Positions 1-7,354 are shown, counted from the first letter of the stretch. The stretch: 21,208 bases of DNA from an uncultured Alkalilimnicola sp. (GCA_937951875.1 CALGAN010000090.1:1-21208), one strand, 5' to 3'. Numbers and translations: made by a program. The notes: generated by a model not told the origin, from the letters alone.

Positions 1-44
1 AGATGCGCTCACCGCGGGAGTACCGCCGGGCCGCATCGAACTAA
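1..44 (+). CDS. C-terminal end of an IS3-family-like transposase (partial)
   Basis: Reading in the frame of base 3, the window begins inside an open frame that ends with MRSPREYRRAASN and TAA at 42-44. The tail resembles the 'SPreYrr' end of the integrase core (rve) in IS3-family OrfB transposases, where it follows the last catalytic region. Only about 14 residues are visible, so the call depends on this motif plus the inverted-repeat-like sequence just downstream. Whether the full transposase is intact cannot be seen. It could be an unrelated protein with a basic tail. Confidence 0.4.
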   Translation, partial: MRSPREYRRAASN

Positions 45-46
45 AG

Positions 47-77
47 AGGGGTGTCCGGTTTAGCGGGGGCAACTACA
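47..77 (+). mobile_element. Putative right terminal inverted repeat of an IS3-family element
   Basis: Directly after the stop at 42-44 comes a 31-base segment holding GTGTCCGG, then a G-run, and ending in ACA. Read on the opposite strand it begins TGTAG, continues with a C-run and then CCGGACAC. IS3-family ends start with TG and often carry a C-run and a CCGGACA-like block, so this fits a right end closing at about base 77. The matching left end lies outside the window, so the pair cannot be confirmed. Confidence 0.4.
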
Positions 78-298
78 GTAGCTGGATTATGGCAGGACGG
101 CAGCCCGTACCATTCCATCCCCCCTCGCGGGGGGCGTAGCGAGGGGGCCGCCAGGGAGAGGGAGACAAATAAACCGCGAAGCACCTATAAACAAACACCT
201 GGCCACCAGACTCCGACGCCTCGTCATACCCGCGAAAGCGGATATTCCTCACCCGCCAAACGCACCGAAAACCAGCACCTGAAAGAGATACTTAGGTC
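78..298. other. Intergenic, no gene; contains a C/G-rich hairpin
   Basis: I see no credible gene between the IS end and the NERD gene. A + frame open from 51 to 302 has low-complexity, basic composition and starts inside the IS end, so I do not call it. A hairpin is formed by CCCCTCGC (121-128) and GCGAGGGG (139-146), extended by one more C-G pair. It belongs to the set of similar intergenic hairpins noted elsewhere in the window. Confidence 0.5.
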
Positions 299-1219
299 TT
301 AGGTCGCGAGGCTTGGTTTGGGCCGCGCGTAAGCCTGAGGCTCTATATCGCGACAGCGTTGGTCGAGTTGGTGGGCAATGCGCTGGATGAGCCGTTCGTC
401 GAGTGTCGGTTGGTGATCGCGAGAGAGTAGCTGCCGCGGGTTCTTACCGTTGAAGACGTAAACCGGGCCACTCTCTTTCCGCTCCAGCGCGATGAACCAT
501 CCAGGAATCGCGAGAGCGGCGCGCACCGGGACCGGTTCTCCGACGGCACTCGATAGCCAATTCCGCAGCCACGCGGCTTGTGCGACCGCTTGTTTGAGCG
601 GTTCGGTCTCGACGTGATCTGGAAAGCGGAGCTTCTTTCCGTCGTAGATCAGACGGGCTTCGGCACGAGCGTCGGGACCAATGCGCTTGGTCCGTCCTTT
701 GGTTTCTACCGCTGTTACACCATTAGGGCCGACCACGACATGGTCGATGTTGAAGCCCTCCGCCGGGACGTCATGAAAAACGTAGCAACCGTAGCGTATC
801 AGCTGGCTTAACTCTTGCCCAACGGCAATTTCCGCCTCCATGCCGAGAATGAGCTTCCTCCGGCGCCGCACAGTCGAGACGGTCTTGTAAGCGCTATAGC
901 CGATGGCGACAACCGCACAGACAATGTATAGCGCGGCTGTAAAGAGGGTGATCTTCGCGCCAAAAAAGGCATGGGTAAGGTACGACGCGTATAAGAGAAG
1001 AGGCAGTGTGGGAATCACCGCTACATAGCTCATCAGATCAAGCGTCAAGTTGTCGATCTGTTTGCGGAGCGATTCGCCAGGACCACGAAGCAGCCCCTGG
1101 GTGAGCGGGGTGCGCCGGCGGTTGCGGCGCTTGTCAATCCAGTGCCAAAGGTGTAGGACGCCGATCAAAGCAGCGAACGATATGAGAGAAATTCCTATTG
1201 GTATCAATGGCCACAACAT
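299..1219 (-). CDS. Membrane-anchored NERD (nuclease-related domain) protein
   Basis: A 306-residue protein with a C-terminal NERD domain, a predicted PD-(D/E)xK-type nuclease fold. Three hydrophobic segments lie at about 4-26, 63-82 and 92-112, with a very basic stretch (RRNRRR) after the first. The NERD core follows at about 128-235: a conserved Glu-rich start (MEAEIAVGQEL), GFNIDHVVVGPNGV with Asp159, and VETKG with Glu172 and Lys174, matching the D...ExK catalytic pattern. The domain therefore probably sits at the cytoplasmic face of the inner membrane. I chose the start at 1219 because the membrane helix begins right there; an in-frame ATG at 1303 would add 28 residues, and neither has a strong ribosome site. 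NERD proteins are widespread and their substrates are mostly unknown, so nuclease activity is inferred from residues only. It lies between an IS end and a methyltransferase-HNH gene, transcribed separately. Confidence 0.85.
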   Translation of the reverse strand: MLWPLIPIGISLISFAALIGVLHLWHWIDKRRNRRRTPLTQGLLRGPGESLRKQIDNLTLDLMSYVAVIPTLPLLLYASYLTHAFFGAKITLFTAALYIVCAVVAIGYSAYKTVSTVRRRRKLILGMEAEIAVGQELSQLIRYGCYVFHDVPAEGFNIDHVVVGPNGVTAVETKGRTKRIGPDARAEARLIYDGKKLRFPDHVETEPLKQAVAQAAWLRNWLSSAVGEPVPVRAALAIPGWFIALERKESGPVYVFNGKNPRQLLSRDHQPTLDERLIQRIAHQLDQRCRDIEPQAYARPKPSLAT

Positions 1220-1653
1220 AACGTTGTTATTCTTGGTATTCTTCGCAAGGGTGAGAACTAGGCAGTAACGCAGAGGAAGATGCCAGTTTTGGGGCGTGTG
1301 CATCGGCGGTTTAAGGCCGGAAGACGTGTTTGCGATTAATTAAAGAGCAGCCCCATCGGCTTCCTCGGTTTGCCTGAAGCTGTTGCCTAAGTTGGCCGCG
1401 TGGTCAAACTGCTGTCGCGTTAACCTCTGCAGCTGTACTGACTGGCCGGCCTAAAGGTCTCCGTAGATGCCGAAACTTACCAAGTATACTCGCGCAGCGC
1501 GGTCGTCGGTAATGGCGCACCTGAACGCCGGCCAGGCAGCTTAGTCTCGAAGGGCCCTGCGCGTGTTCCCGATGCCTTGCGTTTCCCTCGCCCTTCGTCC
1601 GCAGTAATAAAGATGTAAGAGAGGTTTGCCGGACTTTTTCGCTCGTTTGCCCG
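1220..1653. other. Intergenic region, no gene seen
   Basis: About 430 bases between two convergent-free - strand genes hold no supportable reading frame. Open frames here are extensions or shadows of the neighbours. An AT-rich patch near 1333-1344 (GATTAATTAAAG) is the only base-composition anomaly, and on the - strand it could serve as part of the promoter of the NERD gene. No intrinsic terminator with a T-run is visible for the methyltransferase-HNH gene that ends at 1654. Confidence 0.5.
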
Positions 1654-3336
1654 TTACGCCCGCAGCCCCATCCATTCTGCCAGCTGCTGGTTCATCTTCA
1701 GCCGAAGCCGCTGCTGCAGCATGCCTTCGAACACCGTGTTTAGCGAGCGTTCCTGACGGACGATGGGTAGCGCCGCCTCGGCCTCGGTGAAGAACTGGTG
1801 CTCCCGTTCGGTGTTGATGAAGGCCGTGTCCCACCACTCGATAATCCGCCCCCTGGCGTCGAGCATGAGCGGGGCCGCGGGTAGTTTCTCGGCCTTGGCT
1901 GCGTTGGCGACGGCCGAGGCGGGCAGCAAGTTCCAGAGGTCGTTGTTGTTCCAGCGCGACCAGGGGAAGCAGTGATCGATGTCGTAACGTCGGCGGCGCA
2001 GGTCGGTGGCGCTCCAGACGCAACGGATCGGGTGGTCGTCGGCAATGAGGTCTTGGACGATGTCGCGGACCACGGACGTATCCCGCCGGCCTTCTTCCCA
2101 GCGCAGCGCGGTGTGGTACACGTCGCTGCTGTAGCGCACCTCGTAGCCCTGCATCAGCTGTATCCACTCGTTGACGATCGCCGGTTCGAGCCAGCAGGCA
2201 TAGCGGCTGAAGCAGTCCCACAGCAAAGTGGGTACGAAGAAGCTGCCGAAGGCGGCGAGGGTGTCGCGATCGAGCTGGATTGGTCCGGCGGGCAGGCGAG
2301 GCGTGCGGACTTGGGCCTCGAAGATCTGTCGATTGTTGCCCGGCCACTTGGTGTATTTGACCGGCATTTCCGCGATGTTCCGCGCAGCGTCGCGAATCGC
2401 GCGCAGCACCACCTGGCCGACATCGTCGGCCAGCGAGCTGCCCACTCGCAGATCCAACGGCGAGACGTCGGCGAGCTTGAAGAAGCTGTCCTTGGCGAAG
2501 CCGTAGCCTTTCGAGCCCGGCGCTTGGCGCAGGTGGTAGCGCAGAATCAGCGGCTGGTAGAGCTTGATCCAGTACAGCGCCACCAGGCCTAGGGGCAGCT
2601 CCACTCGCTCGTCGTCGCGCCGCAGGATCATGCCGGGCAGTCCGTCGGCGATGCGGGTGAGCGCGCGCAACAGGCCGAGCTTGTAGGTCGAGGACTTGTC
2701 GTCGTTGACGATGACGTGGCGCAGCACCGGCAGGGCGCCGGTGCCGTCGTCCGGCAGGCGGAAGACGAGCGTCTCCCACCAAACGTCCGGTCGTTCCAGC
2801 CGATCCGGGTCCCGGCCGGCATGGACGATGACCAGCGCACGCTTGCGGCCCCAGGCTTCCAGCTCCTGACGGTCCACCGGGTAGAACACGCGCTCGCCGT
2901 CTCCCGGTCCATGGCGCAAGGTGATCACCAGCAGACCGCCGGGCGCAAGCAATTCGGTGAGGATTCGGAAGGCACGCTCGCGCTGTCCGGGCGCCACATG
3001 CATCCATACCGCCGACACCAGAACGAGGTTGAAACGGTAGCTCAGAGCACGGACCTGGCCGAGATCGGGCAGTGCGTCGGCCAGCCAGTGCACGTTCTTG
3101 CCCGCCGTCGCCTCCTGCCCGAGCGCGCGCAGCCCGTTCGACGGCTCCACTGCCAACACCTCCCAGCCGCGCTCGGCCAGCGCGGCGGCGTCGCGTCCGC
3201 TGCCGGCGCCCACGTCGAGCGCGAACTCCGGCTGCGACGGCAGGTACTGCAGCCACGCCGCGTGCACGTCCTCGAACCGCAGCCGCTGGTACTGCTCGAA
3301 GAAGCGCCGGGCATGAGTGGTGTAGGCGTCGGACAT
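1654..3336 (-). CDS. SAM-dependent methyltransferase fused to HNH endonuclease
   Basis: A 560-residue two-domain protein. Residues about 1-200 are a class I Rossmann methyltransferase: motif I is LDVGAGSGRDA (40-50), an acidic residue closes strand 2 (VEPS, 63-66), and LLAPGGLLVITLRHG (129-143) is the strand-5 region. The motif IV position reads FNLVLVSAVWMHV, without the (D/N)PP(Y/F) of amino DNA methyltransferases or the PCQ of cytosine-C5 enzymes, so a DNA methylase is unlikely. A middle region (about 205-420) starts VNDDKSSTYKLGLLRAL. The C-terminal part carries an HNH/beta-beta-alpha-metal signature: CVW (439-441), YDIDHCFPWS (451-460, with His455), NNDLWNLLP (464-472) and N..K downstream (478-481). 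Start chosen at MSDAYTTHARRFF, just before the fold begins; the frame is open further upstream and an ATG at 3390 is possible. It is divergent from an Mrr-like pseudogene. The substrate is unknown; defence against foreign DNA is an inference from context. Confidence 0.85.
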   Translation of the reverse strand: MSDAYTTHARRFFEQYQRLRFEDVHAAWLQYLPSQPEFALDVGAGSGRDAAALAERGWEVLAVEPSNGLRALGQEATAGKNVHWLADALPDLGQVRALSYRFNLVLVSAVWMHVAPGQRERAFRILTELLAPGGLLVITLRHGPGDGERVFYPVDRQELEAWGRKRALVIVHAGRDPDRLERPDVWWETLVFRLPDDGTGALPVLRHVIVNDDKSSTYKLGLLRALTRIADGLPGMILRRDDERVELPLGLVALYWIKLYQPLILRYHLRQAPGSKGYGFAKDSFFKLADVSPLDLRVGSSLADDVGQVVLRAIRDAARNIAEMPVKYTKWPGNNRQIFEAQVRTPRLPAGPIQLDRDTLAAFGSFFVPTLLWDCFSRYACWLEPAIVNEWIQLMQGYEVRYSSDVYHTALRWEEGRRDTSVVRDIVQDLIADDHPIRCVWSATDLRRRRYDIDHCFPWSRWNNNDLWNLLPASAVANAAKAEKLPAAPLMLDARGRIIEWWDTAFINTEREHQFFTEAEAALPIVRQERSLNTVFEGMLQQRLRLKMNQQLAEWMGLRA

Positions 3337-3386
3337 TTCAGGGTCGGTTCGGTGGCGGGGCGATCGTTTATCGGGTAGAGAAAAAT

Positions 3387-3401
3387 CCATTATTAATATG
3401 G
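3387..3401. promoter_or_regulatory. AT-rich near-palindrome in divergent intergenic region
   Basis: CCATTATTAATATGG is nearly identical to its reverse complement and is strikingly AT-rich for this GC-rich region. It lies about 50 bases upstream of the methyltransferase-HNH start, in the gap shared with the divergent Mrr-like pseudogene. It could be a promoter -10 region or an operator. No matching -35 element was convincing, so the role is a guess. Confidence 0.25.
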
Positions 3402-3531
3402 AGTGAAATAGGATTTGGCTCCAGTTGGCGCGTTTTCTCGGGCCTGAGCCCGCTGCCGTGGGTGGGGTGGGAAAGCTCTCCTGAATTCTCGGCGCAGCCA
3501 GATAGTAGAGCGTGTGAGGCGCGGAGGGGGG

Positions 3532-4194
3532 ATGGCTAGACGCCGCAATCAGTCGGTGATCGAGGATTTGTTCGAGATTGCGGCGAAGCTGGCGTGGTGG
3601 GTGGGGGTGCTTCTGGCGCTTGTCGCCTACCTCTGTTTCAACCATTACGCTGGGCTGCCTGTACCCGTGCCCACCACACCGGCCGATATGGGAGTGTCGT
3701 CGGGCAGCAGCGCTTCCGCACCCTCGCGTTGTTTCTCCAATACATCGTGCCCTTCGCGCTGCTGCTCGGTACGGGTGCTTCGTTCATCAACGCTTAGCGC
3801 AGACGCAAGTTGAGGGAAGCCGCCAGCGCGCCGGACGGTGCCGACGGTGGCGTGGACGTGGTCCTGCGCCGTGACGGCGAGTCGTATCTATGCCAGTGCA
3901 AGCACAGCGGGCACGCGAAGTCGGCGTATCGGTGGTGCGGGGGCTTTATGGGGTGATGGCGGCGCAGGGGGCTGTCGGTGGTTTCGTCGTTACCAGCGGG
4001 GAGTTCTCGGCGGAGGGCCGGCAGTTCGCCCAGGGACGGAATCTGCAGCTCATCGATGGCAAGACGCTCGCCCAGATGAACTGGCCGCCGCGGCAACGAG
4101 CGGACTCGAGAAGACCACCTCGCGCCGCGATGGTCCGGCGCCGAGGGAGGCGGCGAGTAGTCGGTCTTCTCCCTCGGCGCTGAAATCCTGTTAG
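3532..4194 (+). pseudogene. Mrr-like restriction endonuclease pseudogene (frameshifted, internally deleted)
   Basis: Pieces of one protein lie in successive frames. Segment 1 (3532 to about 3692) starts MARRRNQSVIEDLFEIAAKL and has a membrane helix (WWVGVLLALVAYL). Segment 2, in another frame, reads VVGQQRFRTLALFLQYIVPF and a second helix, then hits TAG at 3795-3797. The same frame continues with RRRKLREAASAP and jumps to DGADGGVDVVLRRDGESYLCQCK, the Mrr_cat core with catalytic Asp and QxK; the usual 30-40 residues between linker and core seem deleted. After a shift near 3912-3920 comes VGVSVVRGLYGVMAAQG and GGFVVTSGEF, then LIDGKTLAQM. A final shift near 4075 gives a tail ending at TAG 4192-4194. 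Intact relatives, from my knowledge of the family, usually end in a Cys-rich zinc ribbon, absent here. A good ribosome site (GGAGGGG, 3523-3529) precedes the old start. At least three frameshifts and one stop make it non-functional. Confidence 0.8.
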
Positions 4195-4302
4195 TGTGTG
4201 CACCTGCTGGCCGTTCCTCCGGTCGGGCGGAGGGGCGGTGATGCGATAACCCAAAATAACGTGCTGAAGTCGGCCGGTTCGGCGGCTTGCGGCAGAGCCT
4301 AT

Positions 4303-4309
4303 GGAGGAG
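4303..4309 (+). promoter_or_regulatory. Ribosome binding site that decides the start at 4316
   Basis: GGAGGAG lies six bases before the ATG at 4316. It overlaps an in-frame upstream ATG at 4301, which itself has no ribosome site, so the downstream ATG is the better start. Confidence 0.7.
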
Positions 4310-4315
4310 CAGAGC

Positions 4316-5476
4316 ATGCACTACGGTAATTACCAGAACGAGATCTATGGCGCCGGACTTAAAGGGATCATTCCGCGTGTGCCGGTCGACTTCGCCAATC
4401 TGGAGCGGCGCGCCGCCGCGGCGATGCCGCCGCAGGTGCTGAGCTATGTGCAGGGCGGCTGCGGCGATGAGTGGACGCAGGACAGCAACGTCGCGGCTTT
4501 CCGCCACTGGGGCATGATCCCGCGCATGATGGTGGACTGCACCAAGCGCGATCTGTCGATCGAGCTGTTCGGCATGAAGCTGCCGAGCCCGGTGTTCATG
4601 GCGCCGATCGGCGTGAACTGCATCTGCACGCAGGACGGCCACGGCGACCTGGCGGCGGCGCGCGCCTCGGCGATGACCGGCGTGCCGTTCTGCGCTTCGA
4701 CCCTGGCCAACGATCCGCTGGAGAAGGTGGCGGAGGCGGCGGGCGATACGCCGGCGTTCTTCCAGCTCTACACCCCGCGCAACAAGGAGCTGGCCGAGAG
4801 CCTGGTGCGCCGCGCCGAGGCGGCGGGCTATAAGGCGATCGTGGTGACGCTGGATACCTGGGTGACCGGCTGGCGGCCGCGCGATCTCAACACCTCCAAC
4901 TTCCCGCAGCTGCGCGGCGCGGCGCTGGTGAACTACTTCACCGATCCGGTGTTCCGCGCCAGCCTGCCGAAGCCGCCGGAGGAGGATCCGGAAGGGGCGG
5001 TGCGCGCCTGGGCGGCGGTGTTCGGCCAGGTGCTGACCTGGGAGCACATGTCGTGGCTGCGCGGCATGACCAAGCTGCCGCTGGTGCTGAAGGGCATCTG
5101 CCATCCGGACGATGCGCGCCGCGCCATCGATCTCGGCGCCGACGCGATCTACTGCTCCAACCACGGTGGCCGGCAGGCCAACGGCGGCATCGCGGCCATC
5201 GACATGCTGCCGGGCGTGGTGGAGGCGGTGGCCGGCCGGGTGCCGGTGCTGTTCGACTCCGGCGTGCGCTCGGGCACTGATGTGGTGAAGGCGCTGGCGC
5301 TGGGTGCGACCGCGGTCGGTATCGGCCGGCCGTATTGCTATGGCCTGGCGCTGGACGGCGCCGACGGCGCGGCGCATGTGCTGCGTTCGATCCTGGCCGA
5401 GGCCGATCTGCTCATGGCGGTGAACGGCTATCCGACCATCGCCGCCGTGCGTGAGGCGGGCGCCATTCGGGTGTAG
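4316..5476 (+). CDS. FMN-dependent alpha-hydroxy-acid oxidase, lactate 2-monooxygenase-like
   Basis: A 386-residue TIM-barrel flavoenzyme of the glycolate oxidase/lactate monooxygenase/L-lactate dehydrogenase family, which oxidises short L-2-hydroxy acids to 2-oxo acids with FMN. Visible family marks: SYVQGG (43-48) near the substrate Tyr; PVFMAPIGVN (92-101); FFQLYTPRN (148-156); VVTLDTW (176-182) with GWRPRDL (185-191), a stretch typical of the lactate 2-monooxygenase branch; LPLVLKG with flavin-contacting Lys259; SNHGGRQ (281-287) with catalytic His283 and Arg286; FDSGVRSG (313-320) and GIGRP (335-339) for the FMN phosphate. Length is normal. The branch assignment (decarboxylating monooxygenase versus oxidase or dehydrogenase) cannot be settled by reading alone. 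It is monocistronic in appearance. It starts 120 bases after the Mrr-like pseudogene and marks the return to ordinary metabolic genes. Confidence 0.9.
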   Translation: MHYGNYQNEIYGAGLKGIIPRVPVDFANLERRAAAAMPPQVLSYVQGGCGDEWTQDSNVAAFRHWGMIPRMMVDCTKRDLSIELFGMKLPSPVFMAPIGVNCICTQDGHGDLAAARASAMTGVPFCASTLANDPLEKVAEAAGDTPAFFQLYTPRNKELAESLVRRAEAAGYKAIVVTLDTWVTGWRPRDLNTSNFPQLRGAALVNYFTDPVFRASLPKPPEEDPEGAVRAWAAVFGQVLTWEHMSWLRGMTKLPLVLKGICHPDDARRAIDLGADAIYCSNHGGRQANGGIAAIDMLPGVVEAVAGRVPVLFDSGVRSGTDVVKALALGATAVGIGRPYCYGLALDGADGAAHVLRSILAEADLLMAVNGYPTIAAVREAGAIRV

Positions 5477-5497
5477 GCCTGTCCGAGGCTTCGCGTT

Positions 5498-5528
5498 TCG
5501 CCCCTCTTCCGTAGCGGGGGAGGGGCGA
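5498..5528 (+). repeat. C/G-rich intergenic hairpin after the hydroxy-acid oxidase
   Basis: TCGCCCCTC (5498-5506) pairs with GAGGGGCGA (5520-5528) around a 13-base loop. No T-run follows directly, although an eight-T tract lies about 30 bases downstream, so this is not a classic terminator. Its design is like the hairpins at 119-147, 6639-6654 and 7282-7302. Confidence 0.45.
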
Positions 5529-5757
5529 GCGTATCCCGCAGATAATCAGAATATCGCAATTTTTTTTGTTTTCCTGTAAACACTGCGCTGGCAGAACGGG
5601 GGTCCGGGTCTGCCGCCGGTTAGCGGATCGTTCCGGCCGGCCGGGAGCGCTGCTGCATGGATGATGCCGACGCCGTCCGCTCGAAGTCGGTTCCGGCATG
5701 GGCTCTCGGCATAAGACCAACCTGCAAGTCCATCGATATTCGTGGGGGAACAAAATA

Positions 5758-6456
5758 ATGGCTTGGTCAGCCTCTTTCGTTCGTACCGCTATGGCCGCCG
5801 TCGCTTTGACCGGCGCCGTCGCTTCGGCTCCGGCCCTGGCCCAGGACGATCTGTTCACTGTCAGCGGCTACCTGAACTTCGCGTCCGATTACCGCTGGCG
5901 CGGTCTGACCCAGACCGACGAGCACCCCGCCGTGCAGGGTGAGCTCGATCTCAGCCACAAGAGCGGTCTGTATGTCGGCGTCTGGGCGTCGAACATCGAC
6001 TACAACGATCCCGACAGCCACCTCGAGCTCGATGCCTACGTCGGCTTCGCCAACAGCTTCGCCGGCATCGACTACGACGTCGGTATCATCTACTACACCT
6101 ACCCGGGCGATCACACCGACTCCGAGTACTGGGAGCTGTACGCCGACCTGGCCAAGGACTTCGGTTCGTTCAAGGTGCTGGGCGGCCTGGCCTGGACCAC
6201 GGACTACAACGGTGACGACGTGGACCAGTACTACGTCTACGGCGGCCTGGAAGTGCCGGTCGGCAAGTACTTCAAGGTGCACGGCCTGGTCGGCTACACC
6301 GACGTTGATCTGGACGACACGCACTGGACCCACTGGGAGCTGGGCGTCACCGCCTCGGTGCTCGGCCTGGACCTCGACCTGAGCTACCACGACATCGACC
6401 GCGACTCCTGGGGCGAGGACGGCGGCGTGGTGTTCTCGGTCAAGAAGTCGTTCTAA
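5758..6456 (+). CDS. TorF-family putative outer-membrane porin (Gcw_chp domain)
   Basis: A 232-residue exported protein. The first 28 residues form a signal peptide: a basic N-part (SFVRT), a hydrophobic core (AMAAVALTGAVA) and cleavage after PALA before QDD. The mature part starts FTVSGYLNFASDYRWRGLTQTD and is rich in alternating aromatic and acidic residues (YVGVWASNID, YDVGIIYYTYPGD, YWELYADLAKD), ending in Phe (SVKKSF), all typical of an outer-membrane beta-barrel. The N-terminal 'SDYrwRGltqt..pavqg' pattern is that of the Gcw_chp/TorF group, whose transport role is not well defined. GGGGGA at 5744-5749 is the ribosome site, which decides this ATG over an in-frame one at 5698. The gene stands alone with its own strong terminator. 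The acidic aromatic codon use differs from cytoplasmic neighbours because of composition, not transfer. Confidence 0.88.
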   Translation: MAWSASFVRTAMAAVALTGAVASAPALAQDDLFTVSGYLNFASDYRWRGLTQTDEHPAVQGELDLSHKSGLYVGVWASNIDYNDPDSHLELDAYVGFANSFAGIDYDVGIIYYTYPGDHTDSEYWELYADLAKDFGSFKVLGGLAWTTDYNGDDVDQYYVYGGLEVPVGKYFKVHGLVGYTDVDLDDTHWTHWELGVTASVLGLDLDLSYHDIDRDSWGEDGGVVFSVKKSF

Positions 6457-6471
6457 TAAGGACAGCCCGCA

Positions 6472-6506
6472 GGCCGCCCACCCCGAAGGGGCGGGCGGCC
6501 TTTTTT
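6472..6506 (+). terminator. Rho-independent terminator of the TorF-like gene
   Basis: GGCCGCCC (6472-6479) pairs with GGGCGGCC (6493-6500), with an inner CCCC-GAA-GGGG stem, followed at once by TTTTTT (6501-6506). It starts 15 bases after the stop codon. It is a textbook intrinsic terminator. Confidence 0.92.
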
Positions 6507-6791
6507 ATTGGGCGAGCGCGCGGCGGCGAGACTCTCGCTCGAAGCTTTCCCCTGGGCCATTGCCGCTGAGCGGTGTGCGCGACCGAGGAACTCGGCCAGC
6601 CTTAGGGATTTTCCGGATCTCCACCCTAGTAATTTCCCCTCCCCATCCGGGGAGAGATGGTGAACTGCTTCACGTTTTCCTAATGCGGCTGCCGCCACTA
6701 TCCGCGGTCGCTGTCGGCGGCTGCCTGCAGCGGCCCGGCGTACCCAGCTCAAGCGTCGGGTACCGTCACGCAACACAGAGAATAAGCCGAG
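6507..6791. other. Intergenic region upstream of the first globin, no gene seen
   Basis: No supportable gene. The stretch holds a small hairpin, CTCCCC (6639-6644) with GGGGAG (6649-6654), of the same C/G-rich type seen in other gaps. Open frames on both strands here run into the globin gene and are its shadows. I found no convincing promoter pair for the globin. Confidence 0.5.
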
Positions 6792-7196
6792 ATGCAAGAC
6801 GACTTTACCGACGTTCAGCAAAGCTATGGCCGCTGCCTGCAGACTGGTCGCTTTATCGATCGTTTCTACGAGATCTTCATGGACAGCGCGCCCGAGATCC
6901 GTCTGGCATTCGACGGTGTCGACCTTGGCAAGCAGCGGCGGGCGCTGCGCCGCGGTATCTCCAATGCCATCCTGTATGCCGGTGGCAATTCGGTGGTGCA
7001 GGGGCTCGTCGAGCAGATGGGCAAGGCACACAGCCGGCTCGGCCGGGCGCCGGTGGAGCCACGCTTGTACAAATACTGGGTGGATAGCCTGATCAAGGCG
7101 GTTTGGGAAAACGACTCACGAATGACACCGCAACTGGAAAAACGCTGGCGCGCGGCCATGGCGCCGGTAATTGAGTCCTTTGTTTCCAATTACTGA
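6792..7196 (+). CDS. Single-domain globin, copy 1
   Basis: A 134-residue bacterial haem globin. By alignment to my memory of Vitreoscilla haemoglobin, FYEIFMDSAPEIRLAF (25-40) is the B-C helix region with Tyr26 at B10 and Phe40 at CD1, KQRRAL (47-52) places Gln48 at distal E7, and the proximal haem ligand F8 is His80 (KAHSRLG), followed by the usual 'p..Y..w...L' pattern (VEPRLYKYWVDSL). The role is probably binding of O2, NO or a related ligand in the cytoplasm. The ATG is supported by exact agreement with copy 2, but the upstream sequence gives only a weak ribosome site. A near-copy lies 251 bases downstream; the two agree at about 112 of 134 residues by my hand alignment, with many silent codon changes, so both appear to be under selection. 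It is shorter at the N terminus than typical 140-150-residue globins, lacking most of helix A. Confidence 0.85.
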   Translation: MQDDFTDVQQSYGRCLQTGRFIDRFYEIFMDSAPEIRLAFDGVDLGKQRRALRRGISNAILYAGGNSVVQGLVEQMGKAHSRLGRAPVEPRLYKYWVDSLIKAVWENDSRMTPQLEKRWRAAMAPVIESFVSNY

Positions 7197-7281
7197 GTGG
7201 GCTATTATTCGCGCCCTTCGACATGCAATTCCCGCCCGCCATCGCTGGAGGCCGAAAGCATGTCTTTTTTCAGCGCCTAAC

Positions 7282-7302
7282 CCCTCCCCCCTGGCGGGAG
7301 GG
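7282..7302 (+). repeat. C/G-rich intergenic hairpin between the globins
   Basis: CCCTCCC (7282-7288) pairs with GGGAGGG (7296-7302) around a seven-base loop. It resembles the hairpins at 119-147, 5498-5528 and 6639-6654 and has no following T-run. Confidence 0.45.
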
Positions 7303-7354
7303 TTCGTTGGTCTGGGTCATCAATCGATCGGGGTAAAGCAGGCATGAGGTCGCG

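Noticed and set aside
1541..3256. 571-codon open frame on the - strand
   Set aside because: It overlaps the methyltransferase-HNH gene in another frame; its Arg/Ala/Gly-rich composition has no domain motif. It is a GC-bias shadow.
1654..3336. Type IIG-like restriction-modification enzyme
   Set aside because: The methyltransferase part lacks DNA-methylase catalytic motifs and no target-recognition domain is evident.
3794..5377. 527-codon - strand frame opposite the FMN oxidase
   Set aside because: It is antisense to a gene with clear catalytic motifs and consists of His/Arg/Gln-rich low-complexity sequence.
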